Shown here: positions 1 to 16,100 of the stretch, one piece after another
How positions within the stretch are numbered: the stretch's first letter is position 1
Layout: each line of letters starts with the position of its first letter
DNA from: Streptomyces phaeofaciens
GTDB lineage: Bacteria > Actinomycetota > Actinomycetes > Streptomycetales > Streptomycetaceae
Length of the DNA stretch: 64,000 nt
Direction of reading: 5' to 3'
Assembly (NCBI RefSeq): GCF_014648915.1
Contig: NZ_BMSA01000011.1
Span: 1 to 64,000, forward strand
Position numbers and translations under genes: made by a program
Notes under the pieces: generated by a model
What the model saw: only the letters and a program-made list of their open reading frames with translations
The model's database searches: none
What the model was told of the DNA's origin: nothing

Positions 1-1083
1 GACGCCGCCTGGCACCTCCACCACCTCACCCACCACCACCCCCTCCAAGCATTCGTGCTCTTCTCGGCGGCGGGAGGGCTGCTCGGGAACGCCGGGCAGG
101 CCAACTACGCGGCGGCCAACGCCTATGTGGACGCGCTCGCCGCCCACCGCCGGGCCCGGGGGTTGCCCGCGGTGTCGCTGGCCTGGGGGCTGTGGGAGGA
201 GGTCAGCGGGCTGACCGGGGGGCTCGCCCCGGCCGATCTGGCGCGGATGCGGCGGGCCGGGGTACTGCCCCTGTCGACCGAGGACGGGCTGGCGCTCTTC
301 GACCGGGCGCTGGGGCAGGAGCGTGCGCTGCTCGTGCCGGTCCGGCTGGACCGGGAGGCGCTGCGCGGGGAGGCCGGTGCCCGGCCGCTGCTGCGGGACC
401 TGGCTCCCCGGGCGGAGCTGCCGCGAGCGGCGGCAGCGGGAACCGGAGGGGCCGGTGGCGCCACGGCCGCTCCGGTCGTCTCGCTCGTCGGCCTGACTCC
501 TGGCGAACGTGCCCACACTTTGCTGGAGTTGGTGCGACGGCAGGTGGCCGTGGTGCTGGGGCACGCCTCCCCCGACGCGGTCGATCCCGAGCGCGGTCTT
601 CTCGACGCCGGCTTCGACTCGCTGCGCGCCGTGGAGCTGCGCAACCTGCTGAACACGGCCACCGGGTTGCGGCTGCCCGCGACGCTGATCTTCGACCACC
701 CCACGGCGGCGGCGGTCGCCGCCCGCCTGGACGCGCTGCTCGCCACCGCCGGGGACCCCGGAGGTCGGGAGGAGCCGCCGTCGGGGGCCGGACTGGCCGC
801 GGTGGAAACCCTGGAAGCCGGCCTGCTCGCCTCGGGTCTCCTGGCGGCGGACGGTGCCGGCGCGCTCCCGGTCCCCGACCGTGAGCGGGTCGCGGAGCGG
901 CTGCGCGCGCTGGTCGACCGGCTGGCCCCTGCCGGTGCGGTCCGTGCGGTGCCCGCCGCCGATGCCGGAGCGGATGCCGAGGGCGGACAGGACGACCGGT
1001 TCGGGGAGTTCGAGAGCGAGTTCGACAACGCGTCCCTCGACGACATCCTCACCATCGTCGACGACGAACTGCGCAAGTCCTGA
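1..1083 (+). CDS. pieA2: Type I modular polyketide synthase, C-terminal part (KR-ACP-docking), cut by window edge
   Basis: This open frame runs in from base 1, so the protein lacks its N-terminus here. What is visible is the end of a ketoreductase (catalytic Tyr in GQANYAAAN, codon 106-108, then SLAWGLWEE), an acyl carrier protein with its phosphopantetheine site GFDSL (Ser codon 619-621) and FDHPT end motif, and an acidic C-terminal docking tail (about 1000-1080). By colinearity with piericidin this should be the end of module 3, which forms the C7=C8 double bond. One oddity: the residue 13 before the KR Tyr, normally the catalytic Ser of FSS, is Ala (FSAAGG). The first 55 or so bases are C-rich and the rest G-rich, as if spliced from two sources. 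The next PKS gene starts 52 bases downstream. The PKS family is certain; the pieA2 name is inferred from module order. Confidence 0.9.
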   Translation, partial: DAAWHLHHLTHHHPLQAFVLFSAAGGLLGNAGQANYAAANAYVDALAAHRRARGLPAVSLAWGLWEEVSGLTGGLAPADLARMRRAGVLPLSTEDGLALFDRALGQERALLVPVRLDREALRGEAGARPLLRDLAPRAELPRAAAAGTGGAGGATAAPVVSLVGLTPGERAHTLLELVRRQVAVVLGHASPDAVDPERGLLDAGFDSLRAVELRNLLNTATGLRLPATLIFDHPTAAAVAARLDALLATAGDPGGREEPPSGAGLAAVETLEAGLLASGLLAADGAGALPVPDRERVAERLRALVDRLAPAGAVRAVPAADAGADAEGGQDDRFGEFESEFDNASLDDILTIVDDELRKS

Positions 1084-1135
1084 CATGGCCGCCGACCCGT
1101 CCACCCCTCACGCACGGAAGAAGGCTGACGCAACC

Positions 1136-4100
1136 ATGACGAGCGACGCCCCTCGCGGGGACTCAGGCCCTCGGGACGCGGAGGCGAAGGTCGTCGATGC
1201 CCTGAAGCGGCTGACCGTGGACCTGCGCAAGACCCGGCAGCGGCTGAAGGAGGTCGAGGCGGCGGCGCGCGAGCCGATCGCGATCGTCGGCATGGCCTGC
1301 CGCTACCCGGGCGGGGTCACCTCCCCCGAGGACCTGTGGCGGCTGGTGGCCGAGGGCCGGGACGTCATCGCGCCGCTGCCGGCCGACCGTGGCTGGGACG
1401 CGGACCTGTACGACCCGGATCCGGCCCGCGCCGGCAAGGTCACGGTCCGCGAGGGCGGTTTCCTGGACGACCCGGCCGCCTTCGACCCGGCGTTCTTCGG
1501 GATGAGCGCCCGCGAGGCCCTGGCGACCGACCCGCAGCAGCGGCTGCTCCTGGAGACCTCCTGGGAGGCAGTCGAGCGCGCGGGCATCGATCCGGTGTCG
1601 TTGCGCGGCAGCCGGACCGGGGTCTTCGCGGGCGTGATCTACCAGGACTACGCGGCCCGGCTGCGCAACGCGCCGGGCGAGTTCGAGGGGTATCTCGGCA
1701 ACGGCAGCACGGGCAGTGTGGCCTCGGGGCGGGTCGCGTACACGCTCGGCCTTGAGGGGCCGGCGATCAGTCTCGACACGGCCTGTTCGTCGTCGCTGGT
1801 GGCGCTGCACGAGGCCGCGCAGGCGCTGCGGGCCGGGGAGTGCCAGCTGGCGCTGGCCGGCGGTGTCACGGTGATGGCCTCGCCGCTGGCGCTGCTGGAG
1901 TTCAGCCGGCAGCGCGGCCTGGCGGGGGACGCCCGCTGCAAGGCGTTCGCGGCCGGGGCCGACGGGACCGCGCTCGGCGAGGGTGCCGGGATGCTGCTGC
2001 TGGAGCGGCTGTCCGACGCCCGTCGGCACGGGCGGCGGGTGCTGGCCGTGGTCCGGGGCAGTGCCGTCAACCAGGACGGCGCGAGCAGTGGGCTGACCGC
2101 GCCGAGCGGGCCGGCGCAGCGGCGGGTGATCCGGCAGGCGCTGGACCGGGCGGGGCTGTCGGCGGCGGACGTGGACATGGTCGAGGCGCACGGCACGGGA
2201 ACCCGGCTGGGCGACCCGATCGAGGCGCAGGCCCTCATCGACACGTACGGCCAGGAGCGGCCCACCGAACGGCCCCTGTGGCTGGGCTCGGTGAAGTCCA
2301 ACATCGGGCACGCGCAGGCCGCCGCCGGGGTCGCCGGTGTCATCAAGGCGGTGCAGGCGATGGAGCACGGAGTGCTGCCCGGCACCCTGCATGTGGACGC
2401 GCCGAATCCGCACGTGGACTGGTCGGCGGGCGCGGTGGAGCTGCTCACGGAGCGCCGGGAGTGGCCGGCGGCCGGCCGGCCCCGGCGGGCGGGGGTGTCG
2501 TCCTTCGGTGTCAGCGGGACCAACGCCCACGTGGTGCTGGAGCAGGGTGATCCGGCGCCCGTCCCGCGGACCGGGTCCGGTGGCGGTGCGAGTACGGGTG
2601 ACGGTGATGGTGCGGGTGCCAGTGGTGGCGCGGGTACCGGTGTCGGTGGTGGCGCCGTCGTGCCATGGGTGCTGTCCGGTCGTACGGAGGACGCGCTGCG
2701 CGCCCAGGCGGAGCGGCTGGCGGCACATCTGACGGACCGTCCGGAGCTGTCGGCCGCCGCGGTGGGCGAGGCGCTGGCCCGGGGCAGGTCCGTGTTCGAG
2801 CACCGTGCGGTGGTGGGCGGCGCCGACCGTGCCGAGCTGCTCGCGGGACTGACCGCCCTGGCCGACGGGCGCGACGCCCCCGGTCTCGCCCAGGGGCGCG
2901 TCACGTCGGACGCGCGGGCCGTTCTCGTGTTCGCCGGCCTGGGGAGGTCGGCGGATCTCGGCTGGGCCGGTCGCCTCGCCACGGTCTCCCCGGTGTTCGC
3001 CGCGTGCCTGGAGCGGTGCGACGAGGCACTGCGGGCGGGCACCGACAGGCCGCCGCTGCTCGACGTGCTGCGCGGCGGCACCGGCGAACCCGCCTCCCGC
3101 TGGGCGGTGTCGGTGGCGCTCGCCGGACTGTGGGAGGCGTTCGGGATCCGGGCCACGGCGGTCGTCGCCGTGACGGACGCCGATGCCGACGCCGACGCCG
3201 CGGTCGACGACGACGTGGCGGTGCTCGCGGCCTCCTGTGTCGCGGGCGCGACGACGCTGAAGGAGGCCGCCCGCGCGCTGCTGTCCGGCGGCGGGGCACC
3301 GCAGCCCGGCAGCGCACGCGTCCCCCTGCTGACGGCGTCCGCCTCCGTGTCCGGCGAACTTGAGCGTGTGATCGAGGAGTTGGCGGACCGCGGCCTCTTC
3401 GTGGAGGTCGGCCCGCCGGGTTCGGTCGCCCCGAGGCTCCCCGCGGAGCGGACCGTCGCCCCTCCGGTCGGCGGCGCTCACGGCGACGAAGCGCTGTGGG
3501 CCGCGCTGGCCCGGCTGCATGTGAGCGCCGCGACCGTGACCTGGGCGGCGGCCTTCCCCGCACCGGGTCCGGACGGCCCGTTCCCGGCCGAGCTGCCGAC
3601 GTACGCGTTCCGCCGCCGCCGGTACTGGCTGGACGACGGCCCCCGCATCGCCGACCCGACGGCCGCCGGACTCGCACCGGCCGGCCATCCGCTGCTCGGC
3701 GCCGCCGTGGAACTCCCTGACGGTGAGGGCCTGTTGTTCACCGGGCGGCTGTCGACGGACACCCATCCCTGGCTCGCGGACCACACGGTCGCCGGGCGGG
3801 TCGTGGTGCCCGGTACGGCCCTGCTGGAGCTGGCCGGCTGGGCAGGTACGCGCGCCCACTGCCCCCGGGTCGCCGAACTGACCCTGCACGCCCCGCTGGA
3901 GCTGCCCCCCACCGGGCGCGCGGTCCGGCTGCACGTCACCGCCCCGGACGCGGACGGCCGACGCCGTCTCACCGTCTCCGCGCGACCGGGCCCGGACCAG
4001 GAGTGGACCCGGCACGCCACCGGCACCCTCTCCCCCGCCGACGCCCCGGAGGCCGGCGGCGCCGACCTGGTGACCTGGCCGCCGACCGGCGCCGAACCGG

Positions 4101-6571
4101 TTGCCGTCGACGTCGACGACCTCCACCGGCGGGCCGCCCGCCACGGCATCGGATACGGGCCCGCCTTCAGGGGGCCGCGGTCCGTGTGGCGCCGGGGCGA
4201 CGAGGTGTTCGCGGAGGTCGCCCTGCCCGAGGGCCTGCGGACGGAGGCGGGGCGGTTCGGGGTGCACCCCGCGCTGCTCGACGCCGCGCTCCAGTCGTGG
4301 CCGGCGGCGCACCCCCAGGTCCTGGCCGAACGCCGGGTGCCGCAGGTCTGGCACGGCGTGACGGCGGGCACCGGCGGCGCGGACGCCCTGCGCGTGCGGA
4401 TCGCACCGGCCGAGGGCCACGACGAGGACGGCACCCACGCCGTGAGCGTGCGGGCGTCCGACGCGGCGGGCGTCCCGGTGCTGTCCGTGACCGCCCTCGT
4501 CTCGCGCCCCCTGCGCGACGCCGACCCGGCGGGGGTGCTGCTGCGACCGGGCTGGGCACCACTGGCGGCCCGGCCGCACCCCGCGCACGCCGTGGTCGCG
4601 GCGCTCGGCACCGAGGACGACCTGCCGGTGACCGTCGATCGTCGGTACGGCGACCTGGACGCACTGGTCGAGGCGGTCACCGCCGGCGCACCCGCGCCGG
4701 ACGTGGTGCTGCTCCCGGTCTCCCGGCTGCCGGTGCCGCCCTCCCCCGGCGTCCCGGAAGCCGTGCACACGGCGACCGCCGCCCTCCTCGCCCGGCTGCG
4801 GACCTGGCTCTCGGAGCCCGGGCTGCGGGCGAGCAGGCTCGTGACGGTCTCACGGGAGGAGTCCGGGGCGGCGGCGGATTCCGGCAGCGGGGGTGCCCTG
4901 GTCGACGCCGCCGTGCGCGGGCTGATGCGCAGCGCGCGGACCGAGCACCCGCGACGCTTCGGGCTGCTGACGCTGACCGGCTCGCAGGCACCCGGGCCGG
5001 AATCGCTCGCGACGGCACTGGACGCCGTACGGGACGAGCCGGAGGTCGTGCTCAGGGGCGACACCGCGTGGGTGCCCCGGCTGTCCCCGACGGGGCCTGC
5101 GGGGCCTGCGGATCAGGCTCCGGTCGTCGACCCCGACGGGACCGTCCTGATCACCGGCGGCACCGGCACCCTGGGGGCGCTGGTGGCCCGCCATCTGGTC
5201 TCGCGGGGCGCCCGGCATCTGCTGCTGACCGGCCGCCGGGGCGAACAGGCTCCGGGGGCGGCCGCGTTGGCGGCCGAACTGACCGCCGAGGGGGCACGGG
5301 TCACCGTGTCCGCCTGCGACGCCTCCGACCGGGACGCACTCGTGGCCCTCCTCGACGCCGTACCCGACGCCCATCCCCTGACGGCCGTCGTCCATGTGGC
5401 CGGGGTGACGGCCGACGCCTCGGTCGGCGCGCTGACGGACGTCCGGCTCGCCGCCGTGCTGCGGCCGAAGGTGGACGCGGCCTGGCATCTGCACGAGCTG
5501 ACGCGCGGCACCGGCCTGACGGAGTTCGTGACGTTCTCCTCCGCCTCGGGCGTGTTCGGCGGTGCCGGGCAGGCCAACTACGCGGCGGCCAACGCCTTCC
5601 TGGACGCCCTCGCCCAACACCGGCACGCACAGGGTCTGCCCGGCCGCTCCCTCGCGTGGGGCCCGTGGGCCGAACGCAGCGCCCTCACCGCCGACCTGAC
5701 GGCGGCGGACCGGGCGCGGATCGAGCAGGACGGTATCCGCGCGCTCGCCACGACGGACGCCCTGAACCTGTTCGACGCCGCCCTCGCGACGGCCGACACC
5801 CCGGTCCTCGTCCCTCTCGGGCTCGACCCGGCACGGGTGCGGGAACGCCGGGGCGACGGGCGGCTGCCGGCCCTGCTGAGCACACCGGCGGACACCGGGC
5901 AGGCGGAACCGAGCGACTCCGCTCCGGCCGCGGCGACCACCGCCGCCCCCGAAGTCCTCTACGCCGAGCGGCTGAAGGCGATGTCGGAGGGCGAGCGCCG
6001 ACGGGCCCTGCTCGACCTGGTCCGCTCGCACGCGGCCGTGGTGCTGGGCGGCGGTCAGTCGGCCCAGGACATCGCACCCCGGCAGGGCTTCGTCGACCTG
6101 GGCTTCGACTCCCTGTCCAACCTGGAGTTGCAGGACCGGCTGTACGACGCCACCGGTGTGGACCTGCCGAGCACACTGATCTTCGACCATCCGACCGCCG
6201 AGGCCCTCGCCGACCACCTCTGCGCGGAACTCACCGGCCCGGCGGACAGCGGCGGTCCCGCCGTGGGACCCGCGCTCGCCGAGCTCGACCGGCTGGAGGC
6301 CTTCCTGGCCTCCTTCGCCGAGAACGCCGACGCCGGAGCCAGGGAGACGGTCGCACACCGGCTGCGGGACCTCGTCTCCCGCTGGCCCGGCAGGTCGCGT
6401 CAGGACGGTGGACCGCATCCGGACGGTGGACCGCGTCAGGACGGCGGGCCGGACCAGGACGGGCCGACCACGTCCGGGCTCGCGTCGGCCTCCGACGACG
6501 AACTCTTCGAAGTCCTCCAGCAGTTGCGATCCGCCGAGGGCGGGACGCCGACGGACCAGCAGCGTCTCTAG
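1136..6571 (+). CDS. pieA3: Type I PKS module KS-AT(inactive)-DH-KR-ACP
   Basis: This 1811-residue protein carries one extension module. An N-terminal coiled-coil docking helix (about 15-45) precedes a KS with active Cys217 (DTACSSS) and both His motifs. A degenerate AT region follows (about 509-780), then a DH with HxxxGxxxxP at His883 and Asp1049, a KR (about 1329-1525, FSS/Tyr intact), an ACP with Ser1659 and a docking tail rich in DGGP repeats. The AT has no GHSxG: that place reads AVTDADADADA, and the stretch holding the substrate-defining YASH/HAFH motif is deleted, so this domain cannot load an extender itself. Colinearity predicts malonate here (C5=C6 of the piericidin chain), so malonyl must come from another AT. 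I chose ATG 1136 because GGAAGAAGG lies about 11 bases upstream; an in-frame ATG at 1085 has no such site. Confidence 0.93.
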   Translation: MTSDAPRGDSGPRDAEAKVVDALKRLTVDLRKTRQRLKEVEAAAREPIAIVGMACRYPGGVTSPEDLWRLVAEGRDVIAPLPADRGWDADLYDPDPARAGKVTVREGGFLDDPAAFDPAFFGMSAREALATDPQQRLLLETSWEAVERAGIDPVSLRGSRTGVFAGVIYQDYAARLRNAPGEFEGYLGNGSTGSVASGRVAYTLGLEGPAISLDTACSSSLVALHEAAQALRAGECQLALAGGVTVMASPLALLEFSRQRGLAGDARCKAFAAGADGTALGEGAGMLLLERLSDARRHGRRVLAVVRGSAVNQDGASSGLTAPSGPAQRRVIRQALDRAGLSAADVDMVEAHGTGTRLGDPIEAQALIDTYGQERPTERPLWLGSVKSNIGHAQAAAGVAGVIKAVQAMEHGVLPGTLHVDAPNPHVDWSAGAVELLTERREWPAAGRPRRAGVSSFGVSGTNAHVVLEQGDPAPVPRTGSGGGASTGDGDGAGASGGAGTGVGGGAVVPWVLSGRTEDALRAQAERLAAHLTDRPELSAAAVGEALARGRSVFEHRAVVGGADRAELLAGLTALADGRDAPGLAQGRVTSDARAVLVFAGLGRSADLGWAGRLATVSPVFAACLERCDEALRAGTDRPPLLDVLRGGTGEPASRWAVSVALAGLWEAFGIRATAVVAVTDADADADAAVDDDVAVLAASCVAGATTLKEAARALLSGGGAPQPGSARVPLLTASASVSGELERVIEELADRGLFVEVGPPGSVAPRLPAERTVAPPVGGAHGDEALWAALARLHVSAATVTWAAAFPAPGPDGPFPAELPTYAFRRRRYWLDDGPRIADPTAAGLAPAGHPLLGAAVELPDGEGLLFTGRLSTDTHPWLADHTVAGRVVVPGTALLELAGWAGTRAHCPRVAELTLHAPLELPPTGRAVRLHVTAPDADGRRRLTVSARPGPDQEWTRHATGTLSPADAPEAGGADLVTWPPTGAEPVAVDVDDLHRRAARHGIGYGPAFRGPRSVWRRGDEVFAEVALPEGLRTEAGRFGVHPALLDAALQSWPAAHPQVLAERRVPQVWHGVTAGTGGADALRVRIAPAEGHDEDGTHAVSVRASDAAGVPVLSVTALVSRPLRDADPAGVLLRPGWAPLAARPHPAHAVVAALGTEDDLPVTVDRRYGDLDALVEAVTAGAPAPDVVLLPVSRLPVPPSPGVPEAVHTATAALLARLRTWLSEPGLRASRLVTVSREESGAAADSGSGGALVDAAVRGLMRSARTEHPRRFGLLTLTGSQAPGPESLATALDAVRDEPEVVLRGDTAWVPRLSPTGPAGPADQAPVVDPDGTVLITGGTGTLGALVARHLVSRGARHLLLTGRRGEQAPGAAALAAELTAEGARVTVSACDASDRDALVALLDAVPDAHPLTAVVHVAGVTADASVGALTDVRLAAVLRPKVDAAWHLHELTRGTGLTEFVTFSSASGVFGGAGQANYAAANAFLDALAQHRHAQGLPGRSLAWGPWAERSALTADLTAADRARIEQDGIRALATTDALNLFDAALATADTPVLVPLGLDPARVRERRGDGRLPALLSTPADTGQAEPSDSAPAAATTAAPEVLYAERLKAMSEGERRRALLDLVRSHAAVVLGGGQSAQDIAPRQGFVDLGFDSLSNLELQDRLYDATGVDLPSTLIFDHPTAEALADHLCAELTGPADSGGPAVGPALAELDRLEAFLASFAENADAGARETVAHRLRDLVSRWPGRSRQDGGPHPDGGPRQDGGPDQDGPTTSGLASASDDELFEVLQQLRSAEGGTPTDQQRL

Positions 6572-6583
6572 GAGCGGGGCACC

Positions 6584-13078
<6,495 letters not shown>

Positions 13079-13136
13079 GCGCGGCCGGACGTACGGACGG
13101 ACCGCGGAGACGACCATGAGCGGAGAGGGAACCCCC

Positions 13137-16100
13137 GTGACGCAGGACGAGCAGGCCGGGCGGATGCTGGAGGCGCTGCGCCACTCCCTGAAGGAGAACA
13201 AGCGCCTCCAGCAGGAGAACCGCAGGCTCGCCGAGAGCCGGCACGAGCCGATCGCCGTCGTCGGCATGGCCTGCCGGTTCCCTGGTGGTGTGTCGTCGCC
13301 GGAGGACTTCTGGCGGCTGCTCGACGAGGGCCGGGACGCGGTCGGCCCGTTCCCCGCCGACCGCGGCTGGGACGTCGGGGCGCTGTACGACCCGGACCCG
13401 GACCACCCGGGCACCAGCTATGTGCGGCACGGCGCGTTCCTGCGGGACGCCGCCCGGTTCGACGCGGACTTCTTCGGGATCAGCCCGCGAGAGGCCCTCG
13501 CCATGGACCCGCAGCAGCGGCTGCTGCTGGAGACGTCCTGGGAGGCGGTCGAGCGGGCGGGCATCGACCCGGCCTCGCTGCACGGCAGCCGTACGGGGGT
13601 GTTCGTCGGCGCCTCCCCGCTCGGTTACGGTGCCGGTCCGCGCGCCGCGTCGCAGGGCGCGGAGGGCTATCTGCTGACGGGCACCACCGTGAGCGTCGCG
13701 TCCGGGCGGCTGGCCTACACCTTCGGGTTCGAGGGCCCGGCGCTGACCGTGGACACGGCCTGTTCGTCGTCCCTGGTGGCGCTGCACCTGGCGGCGCAGG
13801 CGCTGCGCGGCGGCGAGTGCGAGCTGGCGCTGGTGGGCGGGGCGGCGGTGATGGCGCGGCCGCACATGTTCGTGGAGTTCAGCCGGCAGCGGGGTCTGGC
13901 GCCCGACGGCCGGATCAAGGCGTTCGCGGGTGCCGCGGACGGCACCGCCTGGGGTGAGGGTGTCGGGATCCTGCTGGTGGAGCGGCTGTCGGACGCACGG
14001 CGGCACGGGCACCGGGTGCTGGCCGTGGTCCGGGGCTCGGCCGTCAACCAGGACGGCGCCAGCAACGGCCTCACCGCCCCCAACGGCCTCGCCCAGCAGA
14101 AAGCCGTCCGCGCGGCCCTCGCCGACGCCGGCCTGACCCCGGCCGACGTGGACGCCGTCGAGGCCCACGGCACCGGCACCCGCCTCGGCGACCCCATCGA
14201 GGCGCGGGCGCTGCTGGCCACCTACGGCCGGGAGCGCCCGGCGGAGCGGCCGTTGTGGCTCGGCTCGGTGAAGTCGAACATCGGACACACCCAGCTGGCG
14301 GCGGGTGTCGCCGGTGTCATCAAGATGGTGCTGGCGTTGGAGCACGGGGTGCTGCCCCGCACCCTGCACGTGGACGAACCCACCCCGCACGTCGACTGGA
14401 CCACCGGTGCCGTCTCCCTCCTCACCGAGCGGCGCGCGTGGCCCGAGACGGGCAGGCCGCGCCGGGCCGCCGTCTCCTCCTTCGGGATCAGTGGCACCAA
14501 CGCCCACATCGTTCTGGAGCAGGCTCCGCCGGAGCCCGGGGCGACGGGGGCGATGGGGGCGATGGGGCCGGAAGCGGCGCCCAAGGTGTCCGAGGTACCC
14601 GAGGTACCCGAGGTACCCGAGGTACCCGAGGTACCCGAGGTACCCGAGGTACCCGAGGTACCCGAGGTACCCGAGGTACCCGAGGTACCCGAGGTACCCG
14701 AGGTGTCCGAGGTGTCCGAGGTGTCCGAGGTGTCCGAGGTGTCCGAGGTGTCCGAGGCGGCAGATGGGGTCTCCGACGCCGGCCGTCCGCTGCTCCCCTG
14801 GCTGCTGTCCGCCGCCGGACCGGCCGCGCTGCGCGCCCAGGCCGAGCGGCTGCACACGGCCGTCTCGGCGCACCCCGTCCCGGCGCACCCCGACTGGACG
14901 CCCGCGGCGCTCGCCCGTTCCCTCGCCACCACGCGCGCCCGCCTCGACCATCGGGCCGTCGTGCTCGGCTCCGACCGGGAAGACCTGCTCGCCGGGCTGG
15001 AGGCACTGCGGACACCCACGGCGGACGCCGGCCGTCCGGTGACGGGCACGGCCGCGCAGGGCGGGGCCACGGCCTTCCTCTTCACCGGGCAGGGTTCCCA
15101 ACGAGCCATGATGGGGCGGGAGTTGTCCGCCAGGTATCCGGTGTTCGCCGCGTCCCTCGACCGGATCTGCGGCCTGTTCGACGAGCGGGCCGGCCTCGGG
15201 CTGCGTGAGGTGCTGGACGCGGCGGCCGGTTCCGAGCGCGCGGGGCTGCTGGACCGTACGGCGTGGACGCAGGCCGCGCTGTTCGCCGTCGAGGTGAGCC
15301 TGTACCGGCTGGTGGAGTCCTGGGGCGTGCGCCCGGACCAACTGCTCGGTCACTCGGTCGGCGAGCTGGCGGCGGCCCATGTCGCCGGCGTCTTCTCGCT
15401 CCAGGACGCCGTCACGGCGGTCGCGGCCCGCGGGCGGCTGATGCAGGAACTGCCGCCCGGCGGTCGGATGGCGGCCGTCGAGGCGGCCGAGGAGGAGGTG
15501 ACGGCCCTGCTCGCGGGCCGGGCCGAGGGGCCCGGGCGGGCGGGGATCGCGGCCGTCAACGGGCCGTCGTCCGTCGTGGTCTCCGGCGACGAGGACGCCG
15601 TACGCGAGGTCGTCGAGGTACTGCGGGCCCGGGGCCGGCGCACCAGGGAACTCCCGGTGAGCCACGCGTTCCACTCGCCGCGCATGGACGGCATGCTGGA
15701 CGGCTTCCGTGAGGTGCTGGCCACGCTCACGCTGCGCGAGCCGGTCCTGCCGATCGTCTCGAACGTCACCGGCCGGCCCGTCACGAGCGCGGAGGTCCGT
15801 TCGGCGGACTACTGGGTGCGGCACGTGCGGGAGGCGGTTCGCTTCCACGACGGCGTCGGCACGCTGCTCGGCCAAGGGGTGCGTACGTTCGTGGAGTTGG
15901 GGCCCGACGGAGTGCTGTCCGCGATGGTGCGCGAGGGCGCCGCAGCGCTGCTCCCGGACGACGCGCTCGCCGATGTCGTCGCGGTGCCGCTGCTGCGCCG
16001 CGACCGCGACGAGGTCCGCACCCTGCTCACGGGGGTGGCGCAGGCGTATGCGCGGGGCACGGAGGTGGACTGGGGTGCCGTCGTGGCCGACCCCGGTGCG

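Noticed and set aside
1085..1135. Start of the second PKS at ATG 1085
   Set aside because: It has no ribosome site and would add a Pro/Lys-rich stretch before the usual docking helix; ATG 1136 has a purine-rich site.
1163..4768. Very long open frames antisense to the PKS genes (for example 1163-4768 and 13044-17918)
   Set aside because: Arg/Pro/Gly-rich readings without motifs; expected by-products of G/C-saturated third positions opposite real genes.
14255..15208. Repetitive GTRGTRG, RYPRYP and GYLGYL proteins in other frames across the nonamer repeat
   Set aside because: They are shifted readings of the minisatellite inside the PKS gene, whose own frame is flanked by intact KS and AT.
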